DNA from: an uncultured Paraprevotella sp.
GTDB lineage: Bacteria; Bacteroidota; Bacteroidia; Bacteroidales; Bacteroidaceae
Reading direction: 5' to 3'
Assembly (NCBI GenBank): GCA_900770805.1
Contig: CAAGLP010000098.1
Coordinates: forward strand, 1-37,606
Length of the DNA: 37,606 nucleotides
Part shown: positions 30,270 to 37,606 of the stretch, one piece after another
How the letters are laid out: the number at the start of each line of letters is the position of its first letter
Position numbering within the stretch: position 1 is the first letter of the stretch
The notes under the pieces: model-generated
Databases searched by the model: none
What the model was told of the DNA's origin: nothing
Seen by the model: the letters and a program-made list of their open reading frames with translations, nothing else
Translations under genes and position numbers: made by a program

Positions 30270-31379
30270 TTAGTTTTTAATGAGTTTAAGGATTTCTTCC
30301 GCAATCTTGGTGTCTGCATCGCGGAAAGCCATGGACAATGCATTCTCGCTTAGACCATTTAATAGAGTAGTGTCCTTGACCGTATTTATGGCCAAAGGGA
30401 TAAGCTTTTCTTCTGCCTCGACATCCTTTACTATAAGCGCGGCGTTTTTGTTGACTAGTGCCATCGCATTATGTGTCTGGTGGTCTTCTGCAACGTTAGG
30501 GCTTGGTACCAGTATGCTTGCCTTGCCAAGAAGACATAACTCACTGATGCTGCTGGCACCTGCACGGCTTATGACTAGGTCGGCTGCCTTGTATGCCTTG
30601 TCCATGTTGCGGATGAAGTCTGTTACATACAGGTTTCTGGGTGTGCCGTATCTTTCTAGCTCCTGTGAGATATTCTCCTTGTAGTTGCTGCCTGTTTGCC
30701 AAATGAACTGGATATTTGAGTTGCGTATCAGTTCCAATGATTTGAGGATGCTGCTATTCAGTGTCCTTGCTCCCAGACTGCCGCCAATCAAGAGTATAAC
30801 GGGCTTGCCGGGAGTGAAGCCGAATTCAGCCATGGATTCTTCTTTGGCCAAAGACGTGTCGGCAAGGTTCTGGCGAACAGGATTTCCTGTCAGCAAGATT
30901 CTGTCAGCTGGGAAGAAACGTTCCATTCCCTCATAGGCAACACATATTTTACTGGCTTTTCTTGCCAGGGTCTTATTTGTCAGACCGGCAAAACTATTTT
31001 GCTCCTGGATGAGGCATGGTATGCCCATGTCGTAGGCGGCATTAAGGGTGGCTGCGCTTGCATATCCTCCCACTCCCACGGCAACGTCTGGTTTGAACTC
31101 CTTTATAATCTTCTTTACCTGCCATTTGCTCTTAAGGAAGTCCATAAGTATGCCTATGTTCTTTGGCTTCCAAAGAGGGCGTATGAGTCCCTTTACTGGC
31201 AGACCAACTATCTTGTAACCTGCCTGTGGTACGCGTTGCATCTCCATACGGTCCTTTGCTCCTACGAATAGAATCTCTGTTTCAGGACATAGCTTTCTTA
31301 ATGCGTTGGCAATGCTGACGGCAGGGAAGATGTGGCCTCCTGTACCGCCTCCACTTATGATTATTCTTGGATTCTTCAT
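30270..31379 (-). CDS. murG: UDP-GlcNAc:lipid I GlcNAc transferase (MurG)
   Basis: Turns lipid I into lipid II at the inner face of the cytoplasmic membrane (GT28). 369 residues. The N-terminal domain opens with the glycine loop SGGGTGGHIFPAVSIANALR, followed by GVGGYASAATL and QEQNSFAGLTNK. The C-terminal donor-binding domain carries ILLIGGSLGARTLN and the UDP-GlcNAc motif RAGASSISELCLLGKASILV. The start codon overlaps the ftsW stop by four bases (ATGA), a sign of translational coupling; murC follows after 9 bp. Confidence 0.97.
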   Translation of the reverse strand: MKNPRIIISGGGTGGHIFPAVSIANALRKLCPETEILFVGAKDRMEMQRVPQAGYKIVGLPVKGLIRPLWKPKNIGILMDFLKSKWQVKKIIKEFKPDVAVGVGGYASAATLNAAYDMGIPCLIQEQNSFAGLTNKTLARKASKICVAYEGMERFFPADRILLTGNPVRQNLADTSLAKEESMAEFGFTPGKPVILLIGGSLGARTLNSSILKSLELIRNSNIQFIWQTGSNYKENISQELERYGTPRNLYVTDFIRNMDKAYKAADLVISRAGASSISELCLLGKASILVPSPNVAEDHQTHNAMALVNKNAALIVKDVEAEEKLIPLAINTVKDTTLLNGLSENALSMAFRDADTKIAEEILKLIKN

Positions 31380-32623
31380 GCTTCAACAGGTATTACTTCG
31401 GTATCCTTATTGCTATTTGCGTGTTCCTCGCTCTCTTCTGCTTTGCGTGCGGAACGACTTACGCTGAGCATTATTCCCAGATAGGCACAATTGACGAATG
31501 TACTTGTTCCGCCACGGCTGATTAGTGGAAGTGGTTGACCGGTAACGGGGAATACGCCTACTGCAACAGCCATATTGACCATCGCTTGCATGACAAGCAT
31601 AAGGGCTAGTCCCATTATCAAGTATGCCGGAAACAGAGATTTGCACCGTTGTGCTATGCGTAGTGCCCTATATAATAATAATAGGTATAGGAACATTACT
31701 AATCCGCCACCGAATATACCGAACTCTTCTATTATTATGGCATAGATGAAGTCGGAGAAGGCTTGTGGTAGGAAATCACGTTCGATAGAGTTTCCTGGGC
31801 CGCGACCAGTAATGCCACATGTGGCTATAGCTATTTGGGCGTGTGTCACCTGTACGTTCTTCGTGATATCGTACTTGGTGGGGTCGGAGGGGAGTTCGTT
31901 TTTGTTCTTGACTCTGTTCACCCAGGTGGGCACACGGTGCATTATTCCATCACTTTTAGCCCATTCGTCCAGAGTGCTTTGTGGAATATTGACTGCGGTA
32001 AGATAGCCAGCCAATGCCATGCCAAGAAGTGAACCTCCTAACCAGAGTAATAGCTTTGACGATACTTGTGCATAGAAACATACCAGGTACATCACAACGA
32101 AAATAATGGCTGCCGTACTGAGGTTCTCCGTTATGATAAGTAACAACGTACAGCCGATATTTATTGCAGCCAATTTGAAACCGAAGGAACTTACTCCGTT
32201 TTTATCTCTAAACACACTGAGTACGAATGCTGTTGTCATTATCAGGCCCAACTTGGCTATCTCGCTGGGCTGAAAGGTGATTTCTCCGATGCCTACCCAT
32301 CTTGATGCACCATTTACCTTTCCTGCAAACAGAGCGCATACCAGTAGTATGTATGAGAATAAAGTTGTGCATAATCCAAGAAGTTTATATAACTTGCATG
32401 GTAGCATATGCATTACCCACGTGAAGCCAATGCCCAAAAGTATGAAGCTGCCATGTCGCATGACAGGAGCCCAATATTTGCCCGAGCTGTATGTCATGTT
32501 GCTGGAAGCGCTGTATACGGTAATTATGGAAATGAAGCAAAGTGAGAGGAATACCATCCATAGGACCATATCTCCCTGCATAAGCCCATTCTCTTTAAAG
32601 TTCTTTTTGCTCCAATTGTTCAT
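31376..32623 (-). CDS. ftsW: Septal peptidoglycan polymerase FtsW (SEDS family)
   Basis: SEDS glycosyltransferase that polymerises lipid II at the septum together with the class B PBP (FtsI). 415 residues with about ten membrane segments. SEDS features: GDMVLWMVFLSLCFISIITV as first helix, a large extracellular loop around 230-275 (WVNRVKNKNELPSDPTKYD), QAQIAI-like THAQIAIATCGITGRGPG, and a late GQPLPLISRGGTS motif. FtsW is chosen over RodA because of its position between murD and murG. The C-terminal tail (about 20 residues) is charged and cytoplasmic. It overlaps murG by four bases. Confidence 0.95.
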   Translation of the reverse strand: MNNWSKKNFKENGLMQGDMVLWMVFLSLCFISIITVYSASSNMTYSSGKYWAPVMRHGSFILLGIGFTWVMHMLPCKLYKLLGLCTTLFSYILLVCALFAGKVNGASRWVGIGEITFQPSEIAKLGLIMTTAFVLSVFRDKNGVSSFGFKLAAINIGCTLLLIITENLSTAAIIFVVMYLVCFYAQVSSKLLLWLGGSLLGMALAGYLTAVNIPQSTLDEWAKSDGIMHRVPTWVNRVKNKNELPSDPTKYDITKNVQVTHAQIAIATCGITGRGPGNSIERDFLPQAFSDFIYAIIIEEFGIFGGGLVMFLYLLLLYRALRIAQRCKSLFPAYLIMGLALMLVMQAMVNMAVAVGVFPVTGQPLPLISRGGTSTFVNCAYLGIMLSVSRSARKAEESEEHANSNKDTEVIPVEA

Positions 32624-32677
32624 GTGGATATATATCGAATTGTTCGTGTGTTGTGTGTATGATAGCGTGTCAGCGAA

Positions 32678-34012
32678 TTATAGGTTTCTGACCAGTTCTT
32701 TGAATTGCTCGCCTCTGTCCTCCATATTCTTGAACAGATCAAAGCTTGCGCAGCATGGACTCAGTAGGACTGTATATCCTGGCTTGGCCAGTTTATTACA
32801 TGCCTCTATGCACTCCTTCATGCTGTGAGTGTCGAATGTCGGTATGCCCATGGGGTCAAAGAAATCATGCAATTTGCTATTGTCTGCCCCGAGGAACACA
32901 AGTCCGGCACATTTCTTCGCCACTAGTTCTCTGATTGCTTCGTAGTCGTTACCCTTGTCCTTACCACCGATTATAAGAATAGTTGGGGTGGTCATGCTTT
33001 CAAGAGCATACCAACAGGCGTCAACATTAGTGGCCTTGGAATCGTTGATATAATGTACGCCTCCTACGGTGGCAACTTTTTCCAATCGGTGTTCCACACC
33101 TTGGAAATCTGCAAGGCTTTCTTTAAGTTTCTCGTCGCTAACACCGGCCAGTCTGGTCGCCAAACCGGCAGCTAGAGAATTATACATATTGTGTTTTCCG
33201 TCGAGAGCCAGTGACTCTTGCTCCATGTTGAATGGTGTAGGTGTCTCCAGAGTGTATGTGCCGTTGTCGATGTAGCCTATCATCCCGTTCTTGCTCAGGA
33301 TAGAGAAGGGGCACTTTTGTGCTTTGATACCATACTTGTCCAGTTCCACCTTGATAATTGGATCGTCTGCCCAATAGATAAATGCATCGTCAGCCTCTTG
33401 ATTACGGATGATTCTCATCTTTGAGTCCGTATACTTCTGCATGTCGTTGTCATAGCGGTCCAGATGGTCGGGGGTGATATTCAGCAGCACGGCAATATTG
33501 GCATGGAAATCATACATGTTGTCCAACTGGAAACTGCTAAGTTCTATGACATAATGGTCGTAGGTGCAACCCTCTGCAATCTGTAGAGCAAGCGAACGTC
33601 CGATGTTACCTGCCAGGCCTACGTTGTAACCGGCATTCTTCAGGATATGGTATATAAGGCTAGTAGTCGTAGTTTTTCCATTGCTGCCGGTAATGCATAT
33701 CATTTTGGCATCGGTATAACGGGCTGCAAACTCTATTTCGTTTATGATGTGTATGCCTTTGCTTATTGCTTCGGCCACCATTGGGGCATTGTCAGGGATG
33801 CCTGGACTTTTTATAATCTCTTCAGCATCAAGAATCTTATCCGCACTGTGTCGGCCCTCTTCCCATTCAATACCATATGTATTTAGGATCTCTTTGTAAT
33901 GCTCCTTTATCATGCCCATATCGCTGACAAAGACGTCATAGCCTTTATTCAAGGCCAGGACGGCAGCTCCAACGCCACTCTCTGCAGCACCCAGTATAGC
34001 TATCTTGCTCAT
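32678..34012 (-). CDS. murD: UDP-N-acetylmuramoyl-L-alanine-D-glutamate ligase
   Basis: Adds D-glutamate to UDP-MurNAc-L-Ala. 444 residues. It opens MSKIAILGAAESGVGAAVLA (Rossmann-like domain), then has the ATP motif ITGSNGKTTTTSLIYHIL, ELSSFQLDNM (typical of MurD), NITPDHLDRY, and the C-terminal NDSKATNVDACWYAL, the MurD signature. All three domains are complete. It starts 6 bp after the mraY stop; 54 bp separate its end from ftsW. Confidence 0.97.
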   Translation of the reverse strand: MSKIAILGAAESGVGAAVLALNKGYDVFVSDMGMIKEHYKEILNTYGIEWEEGRHSADKILDAEEIIKSPGIPDNAPMVAEAISKGIHIINEIEFAARYTDAKMICITGSNGKTTTTSLIYHILKNAGYNVGLAGNIGRSLALQIAEGCTYDHYVIELSSFQLDNMYDFHANIAVLLNITPDHLDRYDNDMQKYTDSKMRIIRNQEADDAFIYWADDPIIKVELDKYGIKAQKCPFSILSKNGMIGYIDNGTYTLETPTPFNMEQESLALDGKHNMYNSLAAGLATRLAGVSDEKLKESLADFQGVEHRLEKVATVGGVHYINDSKATNVDACWYALESMTTPTILIIGGKDKGNDYEAIRELVAKKCAGLVFLGADNSKLHDFFDPMGIPTFDTHSMKECIEACNKLAKPGYTVLLSPCCASFDLFKNMEDRGEQFKELVRNL

Positions 34013-34018
34013 TCGTTG

Positions 34019-35284
34019 TTATCTTATTTTAAGTGTGACAATGGCCAGTGTAGCCATCAGTATGGTGATAATCCAAAATCTGGTTGTTATCTTGCTTTCC
34101 AACCAGCATCCTTTTGGCCAGTTCAATAGAATCTTTAGGTCGGGGCTAAGTTGTCCTGGCTTGATGCGGAAAGTGTCGTGGATTGGAGCGCGTTTAAATA
34201 CTCTCCACTTTTTTCCACGCTTGTTGCCCATTTTTGCTACATTGGTCTGTAACAATACACTTATACTTTCCATAAGGAAGACAAAGCATATTATGGGAAT
34301 AAGCAGTTCCTTGTGTATTATGATGGCTGTAACGGCAATGATGCCTCCGATGGCCAGACTGCCGGTGTCCCCCATGAAAATCTGGGCTGGGTATGCGTTG
34401 TACCACAGGAATCCAATCAATGCACCCACGAAAGCAAGAAGGAATATAACCAGTTCTTCGGAGCCCGGTATGAACATGATGTTCAGATAGGCGGCAAGAT
34501 TTATATGGCTAGAAACATAGGCAAGTATGGCTAAGGCTATGCCCATTATGGCTGAGTTGCCCGCGCACATACCATCCATACCGTCGTTCAGGTTTGAACC
34601 GTTGCTTACTGCCATTACAACAAATGTAACTACAAAAACGAAGAATATCCATCCTGCTGCAGTGCGGTATTTGCCCAGGAAGGAGAACAGGTTGCTGTAG
34701 CTGAGGTTGTTGTTCTTTACGAAGGGTATAGTTGTGATGGTGCTCTTTACCGGCTCGCTCTTGTATACGACAGTTTCTGTTGTTTCATTGCGTGAAATGG
34801 TTACGTTTTCTCGTATTACAGCATCAGGGCTGAGCCACAGAGTCAAGCCCACGATCAATCCTAACAAGGCCTGGCTGGCCAGTTTGTATATGGGGCGCAG
34901 ACCGTCCTTGTTGATTTTCAATTTGATGTAGTCATCCATGAATCCGATGAATCCCAGCCAGATTGTAGTGGCAAGCATCAGTAGCATGTATATGTTTCGC
35001 AAACGTCCCAACAAAAGACATGGTATCACGATGGAAACGATGATAATCAGACCGCCCATCGTGGGAACTCCTCTCTTCTCCACACCATACGGATCTATGC
35101 TCTCATCCCGCTGTGCCTCGCTGATGTTACGCTCTCTCATCCATTTGATGAAGTACTGTCCGAACCACATGGATATAAGCAGACTAAGCACCAATGTCAT
35201 CAGTCCTCGGAACGAGATGTACTGCCACATTCCCGCGCCGCTTATCCCAAATTGTTCCAGATATCGGAATAAATAGTATAGCAT
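34019..35284 (-). CDS. mraY: Phospho-MurNAc-pentapeptide translocase (MraY)
   Basis: Joins phospho-MurNAc-pentapeptide to undecaprenyl phosphate to form lipid I in the inner membrane. 421 residues, longer than E. coli MraY (360), as is normal for Bacteroidota, because of a periplasmic insertion at about 170-210 (NVTISRNETTETVVYKSEP). About ten transmembrane segments. Catalytic motifs: VPTMGGLIII, FMDDYIKLKINKDGL (Asp pair), NLNDGMDGMCAG (metal site) and MGDTGSLAIGG. It lies between murE and murD with gaps of 41 and 6 bp. Confidence 0.97.
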   Translation of the reverse strand: MLYYLFRYLEQFGISGAGMWQYISFRGLMTLVLSLLISMWFGQYFIKWMRERNISEAQRDESIDPYGVEKRGVPTMGGLIIIVSIVIPCLLLGRLRNIYMLLMLATTIWLGFIGFMDDYIKLKINKDGLRPIYKLASQALLGLIVGLTLWLSPDAVIRENVTISRNETTETVVYKSEPVKSTITTIPFVKNNNLSYSNLFSFLGKYRTAAGWIFFVFVVTFVVMAVSNGSNLNDGMDGMCAGNSAIMGIALAILAYVSSHINLAAYLNIMFIPGSEELVIFLLAFVGALIGFLWYNAYPAQIFMGDTGSLAIGGIIAVTAIIIHKELLIPIICFVFLMESISVLLQTNVAKMGNKRGKKWRVFKRAPIHDTFRIKPGQLSPDLKILLNWPKGCWLESKITTRFWIITILMATLAIVTLKIR

Positions 35285-35325
35285 TTTTTCTTGCCAGTAT
35301 ATATTAGTGTTGTTGAATCTTGTTG

Positions 35326-36780
35326 TTAATCAATACCAAAGGCCTCGCGAACAACCTCGTGATCGTCAAAGTGATACTTGACTCCCTTTATTATTTGATA
35401 ATCTTCATGTCCTTTACCTGCAATCAGAATGACATCGCCTTTCTGTGCCATCATGCATGCGGTCCTTATGGCTTCTTTTCTATCTACAATGCTTATGGTC
35501 TTCTTGAGTTCTTCTTTTGTCAACCCAGCAAGCATATCATTGATAATGTCCTGAGGCTCTTCGTCGCGTGGATTGTCGCTTGTGATTATTACTCGGTCGC
35601 TTTGTTTGGCAGCCTCCTGTGCCATCAGTGGCCTCTTGCCCTTGTCGCGGTTGCCACCTGCACCACATACGGTCCAACACTGACCCTTTCCTGCCAATAC
35701 TTCGTTTATGGTGCTCAGTACGTTGTTCAGAGCGTCCGGAGTATGAGCATAGTCTATTACCGCTGTCACTCCTTCGGGAGAACGAAAAGTTTCGAATCTG
35801 CCGTTTACGGGTTTCATCGCGCTCAGTTGTATAAGAGCTTCCTGAGGCTCAAAACCTATCATGCATAGCGTTCCGTATATTGCCAGAATGTTTTGCACGT
35901 TGAAACGTCCGACGAATTGGACGAAGACTTCCAGACCGTTCATGTCAAGGTTCATTCCTTCGAAACTCTCTTCCAGTATCCTTGCATGGAAATCGGCCCC
36001 TCCTCTTATGGAGTATGTCTTTACTGTCGCTTTCGAACTCTGGGTCATTATAAGGCCGTTTCTGTCGTCAGCGTTAGTGATGGCAAAGGCATCCTTCGGC
36101 AGCATGTCAAAGAAGCCCTTCTTTGCATCTCGGTAGTTTTCGAATGTCTTGTGGTAATCCAGATGGTCGCGTGTCAGGTTGGTAAACACGCCTCCGGCAA
36201 AGGTAAGTCCGGCAATTCGTTTCTGGTCCACTGCATGGCTACTCACTTCCATAAAGGCATATTCGCATCCATGATCGGCCATCTTCCCAAGAAGTTGGTT
36301 CAGAGTTATAGGATCTGGTGTGGTACATTCTGTGGGATAGGCTTCTCCGTCAATGTAGTTGCACACAGTACTGCATAATCCAGCTTTTATACCCATCCTG
36401 CGAATTATGTTGTACAGAGTGGTGGCAATGGTTGTCTTGCCATTTGTTCCTGTGACACCAATCAGTTTCATCCTCTTCGTAGGATTGCCGTAGAATGTTG
36501 TTGCCAACGGACCGACAATGTCTGCAGTATTGTTGTATGCTGCATAAGTTACCTCCGGATTGGTCTCCTGAGGCAGGTTCTCGCATATTATGCAGCTTGC
36601 TCCCAGACTTATGGCTTTCTCTATATATGTATGGCCGTCGGCCTGTGTGCCGCGAATAGCCACAAAGGCAGAACCAGGTTTGCATTTTCTTGAGTCAAGT
36701 TCAATACCACTAATCTCAATCTCAGTGCTTCCCAGAACCTCTATGGGCTTGTATTGTTTTGTCAGTTCGGATAGCGTCAT
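35326..36780 (-). CDS. murE: UDP-MurNAc-tripeptide synthetase (MurE), meso-DAP type
   Basis: Adds the third amino acid to UDP-MurNAc-L-Ala-D-Glu. 484 residues in three domains: UDP-binding domain (1-95), ATP-binding domain with GVTGTNGKTTIATTL and EVSSHAVDQKR, and C-terminal domain with DYAHTPDALNNVL and SDNPRDEEP. The DNPR motif is the known marker of meso-diaminopimelate-adding MurE (lysine-adding enzymes differ here), so the wall is predicted to contain DAP. It lies 53 bp after the PBP gene and 41 bp before mraY. Confidence 0.97.
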   Translation of the reverse strand: MTLSELTKQYKPIEVLGSTEIEISGIELDSRKCKPGSAFVAIRGTQADGHTYIEKAISLGASCIICENLPQETNPEVTYAAYNNTADIVGPLATTFYGNPTKRMKLIGVTGTNGKTTIATTLYNIIRRMGIKAGLCSTVCNYIDGEAYPTECTTPDPITLNQLLGKMADHGCEYAFMEVSSHAVDQKRIAGLTFAGGVFTNLTRDHLDYHKTFENYRDAKKGFFDMLPKDAFAITNADDRNGLIMTQSSKATVKTYSIRGGADFHARILEESFEGMNLDMNGLEVFVQFVGRFNVQNILAIYGTLCMIGFEPQEALIQLSAMKPVNGRFETFRSPEGVTAVIDYAHTPDALNNVLSTINEVLAGKGQCWTVCGAGGNRDKGKRPLMAQEAAKQSDRVIITSDNPRDEEPQDIINDMLAGLTKEELKKTISIVDRKEAIRTACMMAQKGDVILIAGKGHEDYQIIKGVKYHFDDHEVVREAFGID

Positions 36781-36833
36781 ATACCTTATTATATTATATG
36801 TTGGACAACTTGGTCTGTTTTGTTCCTGTATTC

Positions 36834-37606
36834 TTATTCAAGTGTGAGTTTTATGCTTTGTCCCTTCGTCACATCTGCGCCGGGTGCTATGCTTTGGCTT
36901 TTTACAGTGCCAACACCATGTATGATTACCTTTATACCTCTTTTCTTTAGCACGTAGACAGCGTCTTTTGCTCCCATTCCTCTTACATCCGGAATCTTTG
37001 TTAGGTTGTTGTCTGCTACAGTGCGTGTATTTTTGTTCGTAGGAGTGAATACGGACAGACTGTCGGCCAGTTCAGATGCGTCTCGTTCCAGAGTCTGTGC
37101 CATGATTAATTGTGATATCTGGCTGAATACAGGGCCGCATTGTCCACCACCCGAGGCAGGTAGGCCATCCTTGACGATACATACGATACAACTATATTTT
37201 GGGGCTTCTGATGGGAAGTAACCACAGAAACTTACCATGTATCTTGTTGTGCCACTGTGATATCCTTTCGTTCCGCTGGCAACCTGAGCCGTGCCGGTTT
37301 TACCGCTTACCTGGAAAAGTTTGCCTCCATTTCCAGCCCTGCGTCCCAGACCAATGCTGACTACGTTGTTCAAACAGAATTGTATGTCCTTTAGTGTTGA
37401 AGGCTTGCACATCTGTTCAACCAGCACCTCGGTGGGGAATTCACGTATTACTTGTCCGTCCTTAAGTTCTGCCTTTATGAATTTGGGCTTTACTATCTTA
37501 CCACCATTGGCAATGCCGTTGTAGAATGTCAGTGTACTTATTACCGGCTGTTGTGTTACGTAGCCGATGCTCATCCATGGCAGGTCGGACTTGCTCCAGT
37601 AACGTA
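36834..37606 (-). CDS. ftsI: Septal penicillin-binding protein with PASTA domain, 5' partial
   Basis: Class B transpeptidase that cross-links septal peptidoglycan with FtsW. The frame runs off the right edge, so only the last 256 residues are present, beginning in the transpeptidase domain (RYWSKSDLPWMSIGYVTQQP). The third active-site motif KTGTAQ is present (VSGKTGTAQVASG); the SxxK serine and SxN motifs must lie outside the window. After FCGYFPSEAPKYSCIV and a short linker comes one PASTA domain (last 60 residues, IPDVRGMGAKDAVYVLKKRG to the end). FtsI rather than another class B PBP is inferred from the position just before murE. Confidence 0.93.
   Translation of the reverse strand, partial: RYWSKSDLPWMSIGYVTQQPVISTLTFYNGIANGGKIVKPKFIKAELKDGQVIREFPTEVLVEQMCKPSTLKDIQFCLNNVVSIGLGRRAGNGGKLFQVSGKTGTAQVASGTKGYHSGTTRYMVSFCGYFPSEAPKYSCIVCIVKDGLPASGGGQCGPVFSQISQLIMAQTLERDASELADSLSVFTPTNKNTRTVADNNLTKIPDVRGMGAKDAVYVLKKRGIKVIIHGVGTVKSQSIAPGADVTKGQSIKLTLE

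Overview
The window looks like chromosomal DNA of a Bacteroidota bacterium, most likely from the Prevotella group (inference). Supporting signs are SusD/SusE/SusF-type starch-binding proteins, repeated TAnnTTTG promoter motifs, few Shine-Dalgarno sites, secreted enzymes ending in the short 'YDLQGRRL...GIYI' tail common in Prevotella, and a Bacteroidales-style division and wall cluster. No phage, insertion sequence, CRISPR array or rRNA was seen.

Positions 1-14.8 kb (+ strand) are a glycan-use locus. It opens inside a susD gene and continues with two surface lipoproteins (SusE-like and SusF-like). After a strong hairpin, a row of palindromes spaced exactly 22 bp apart and a good promoter come six tightly packed genes: secreted alpha-amylase (GH13 plus starch-binding module), sugar MFS transporter, 4-alpha-glucanotransferase (GH77), type I pullulanase, endo-beta-1,4-galactanase (GH53) and beta-galactosidase (GH2). 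The first four, with SusDEF, form a starch/maltodextrin pathway: capture at the surface, cleavage, debranching, import of maltooligosaccharides and remodelling in the cytoplasm. The last two would turn pectic galactan into galactose, so one transcript may serve two plant polysaccharides.

Positions 14.8-19.1 kb hold small housekeeping or unknown units: nudC with a short formate/nitrite-transporter-like protein (- strand), an unrecognised basic secreted protein and mannose-1-phosphate guanylyltransferase (+), then a HIT protein with greA (-).

Positions 19.4-25.5 kb hold information-processing genes: pnp (+), gyrB (-), rpsT with an upstream tRNA-Glu(UUC) (-), and recO (+). Between convergent pnp and gyrB, enclosed by two strong terminators, is an unexplained array of five degenerate 23-bp units.

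Positions 25.5-37.6 kb (- strand) are the dcw cluster, read ftsI(partial)-murE-mraY-murD-ftsW-murG-murC-ftsQ-ftsA-ftsZ. It makes lipid II and the septal ring. The MurE DNPR motif points to meso-diaminopimelate peptidoglycan. The cluster continues past the right edge.

The signals most worth a second look are the two palindromic tandem arrays (22-bp upstream of the amylase promoter, 23-bp between pnp and gyrB) and the joining of galactan enzymes to the starch operon.
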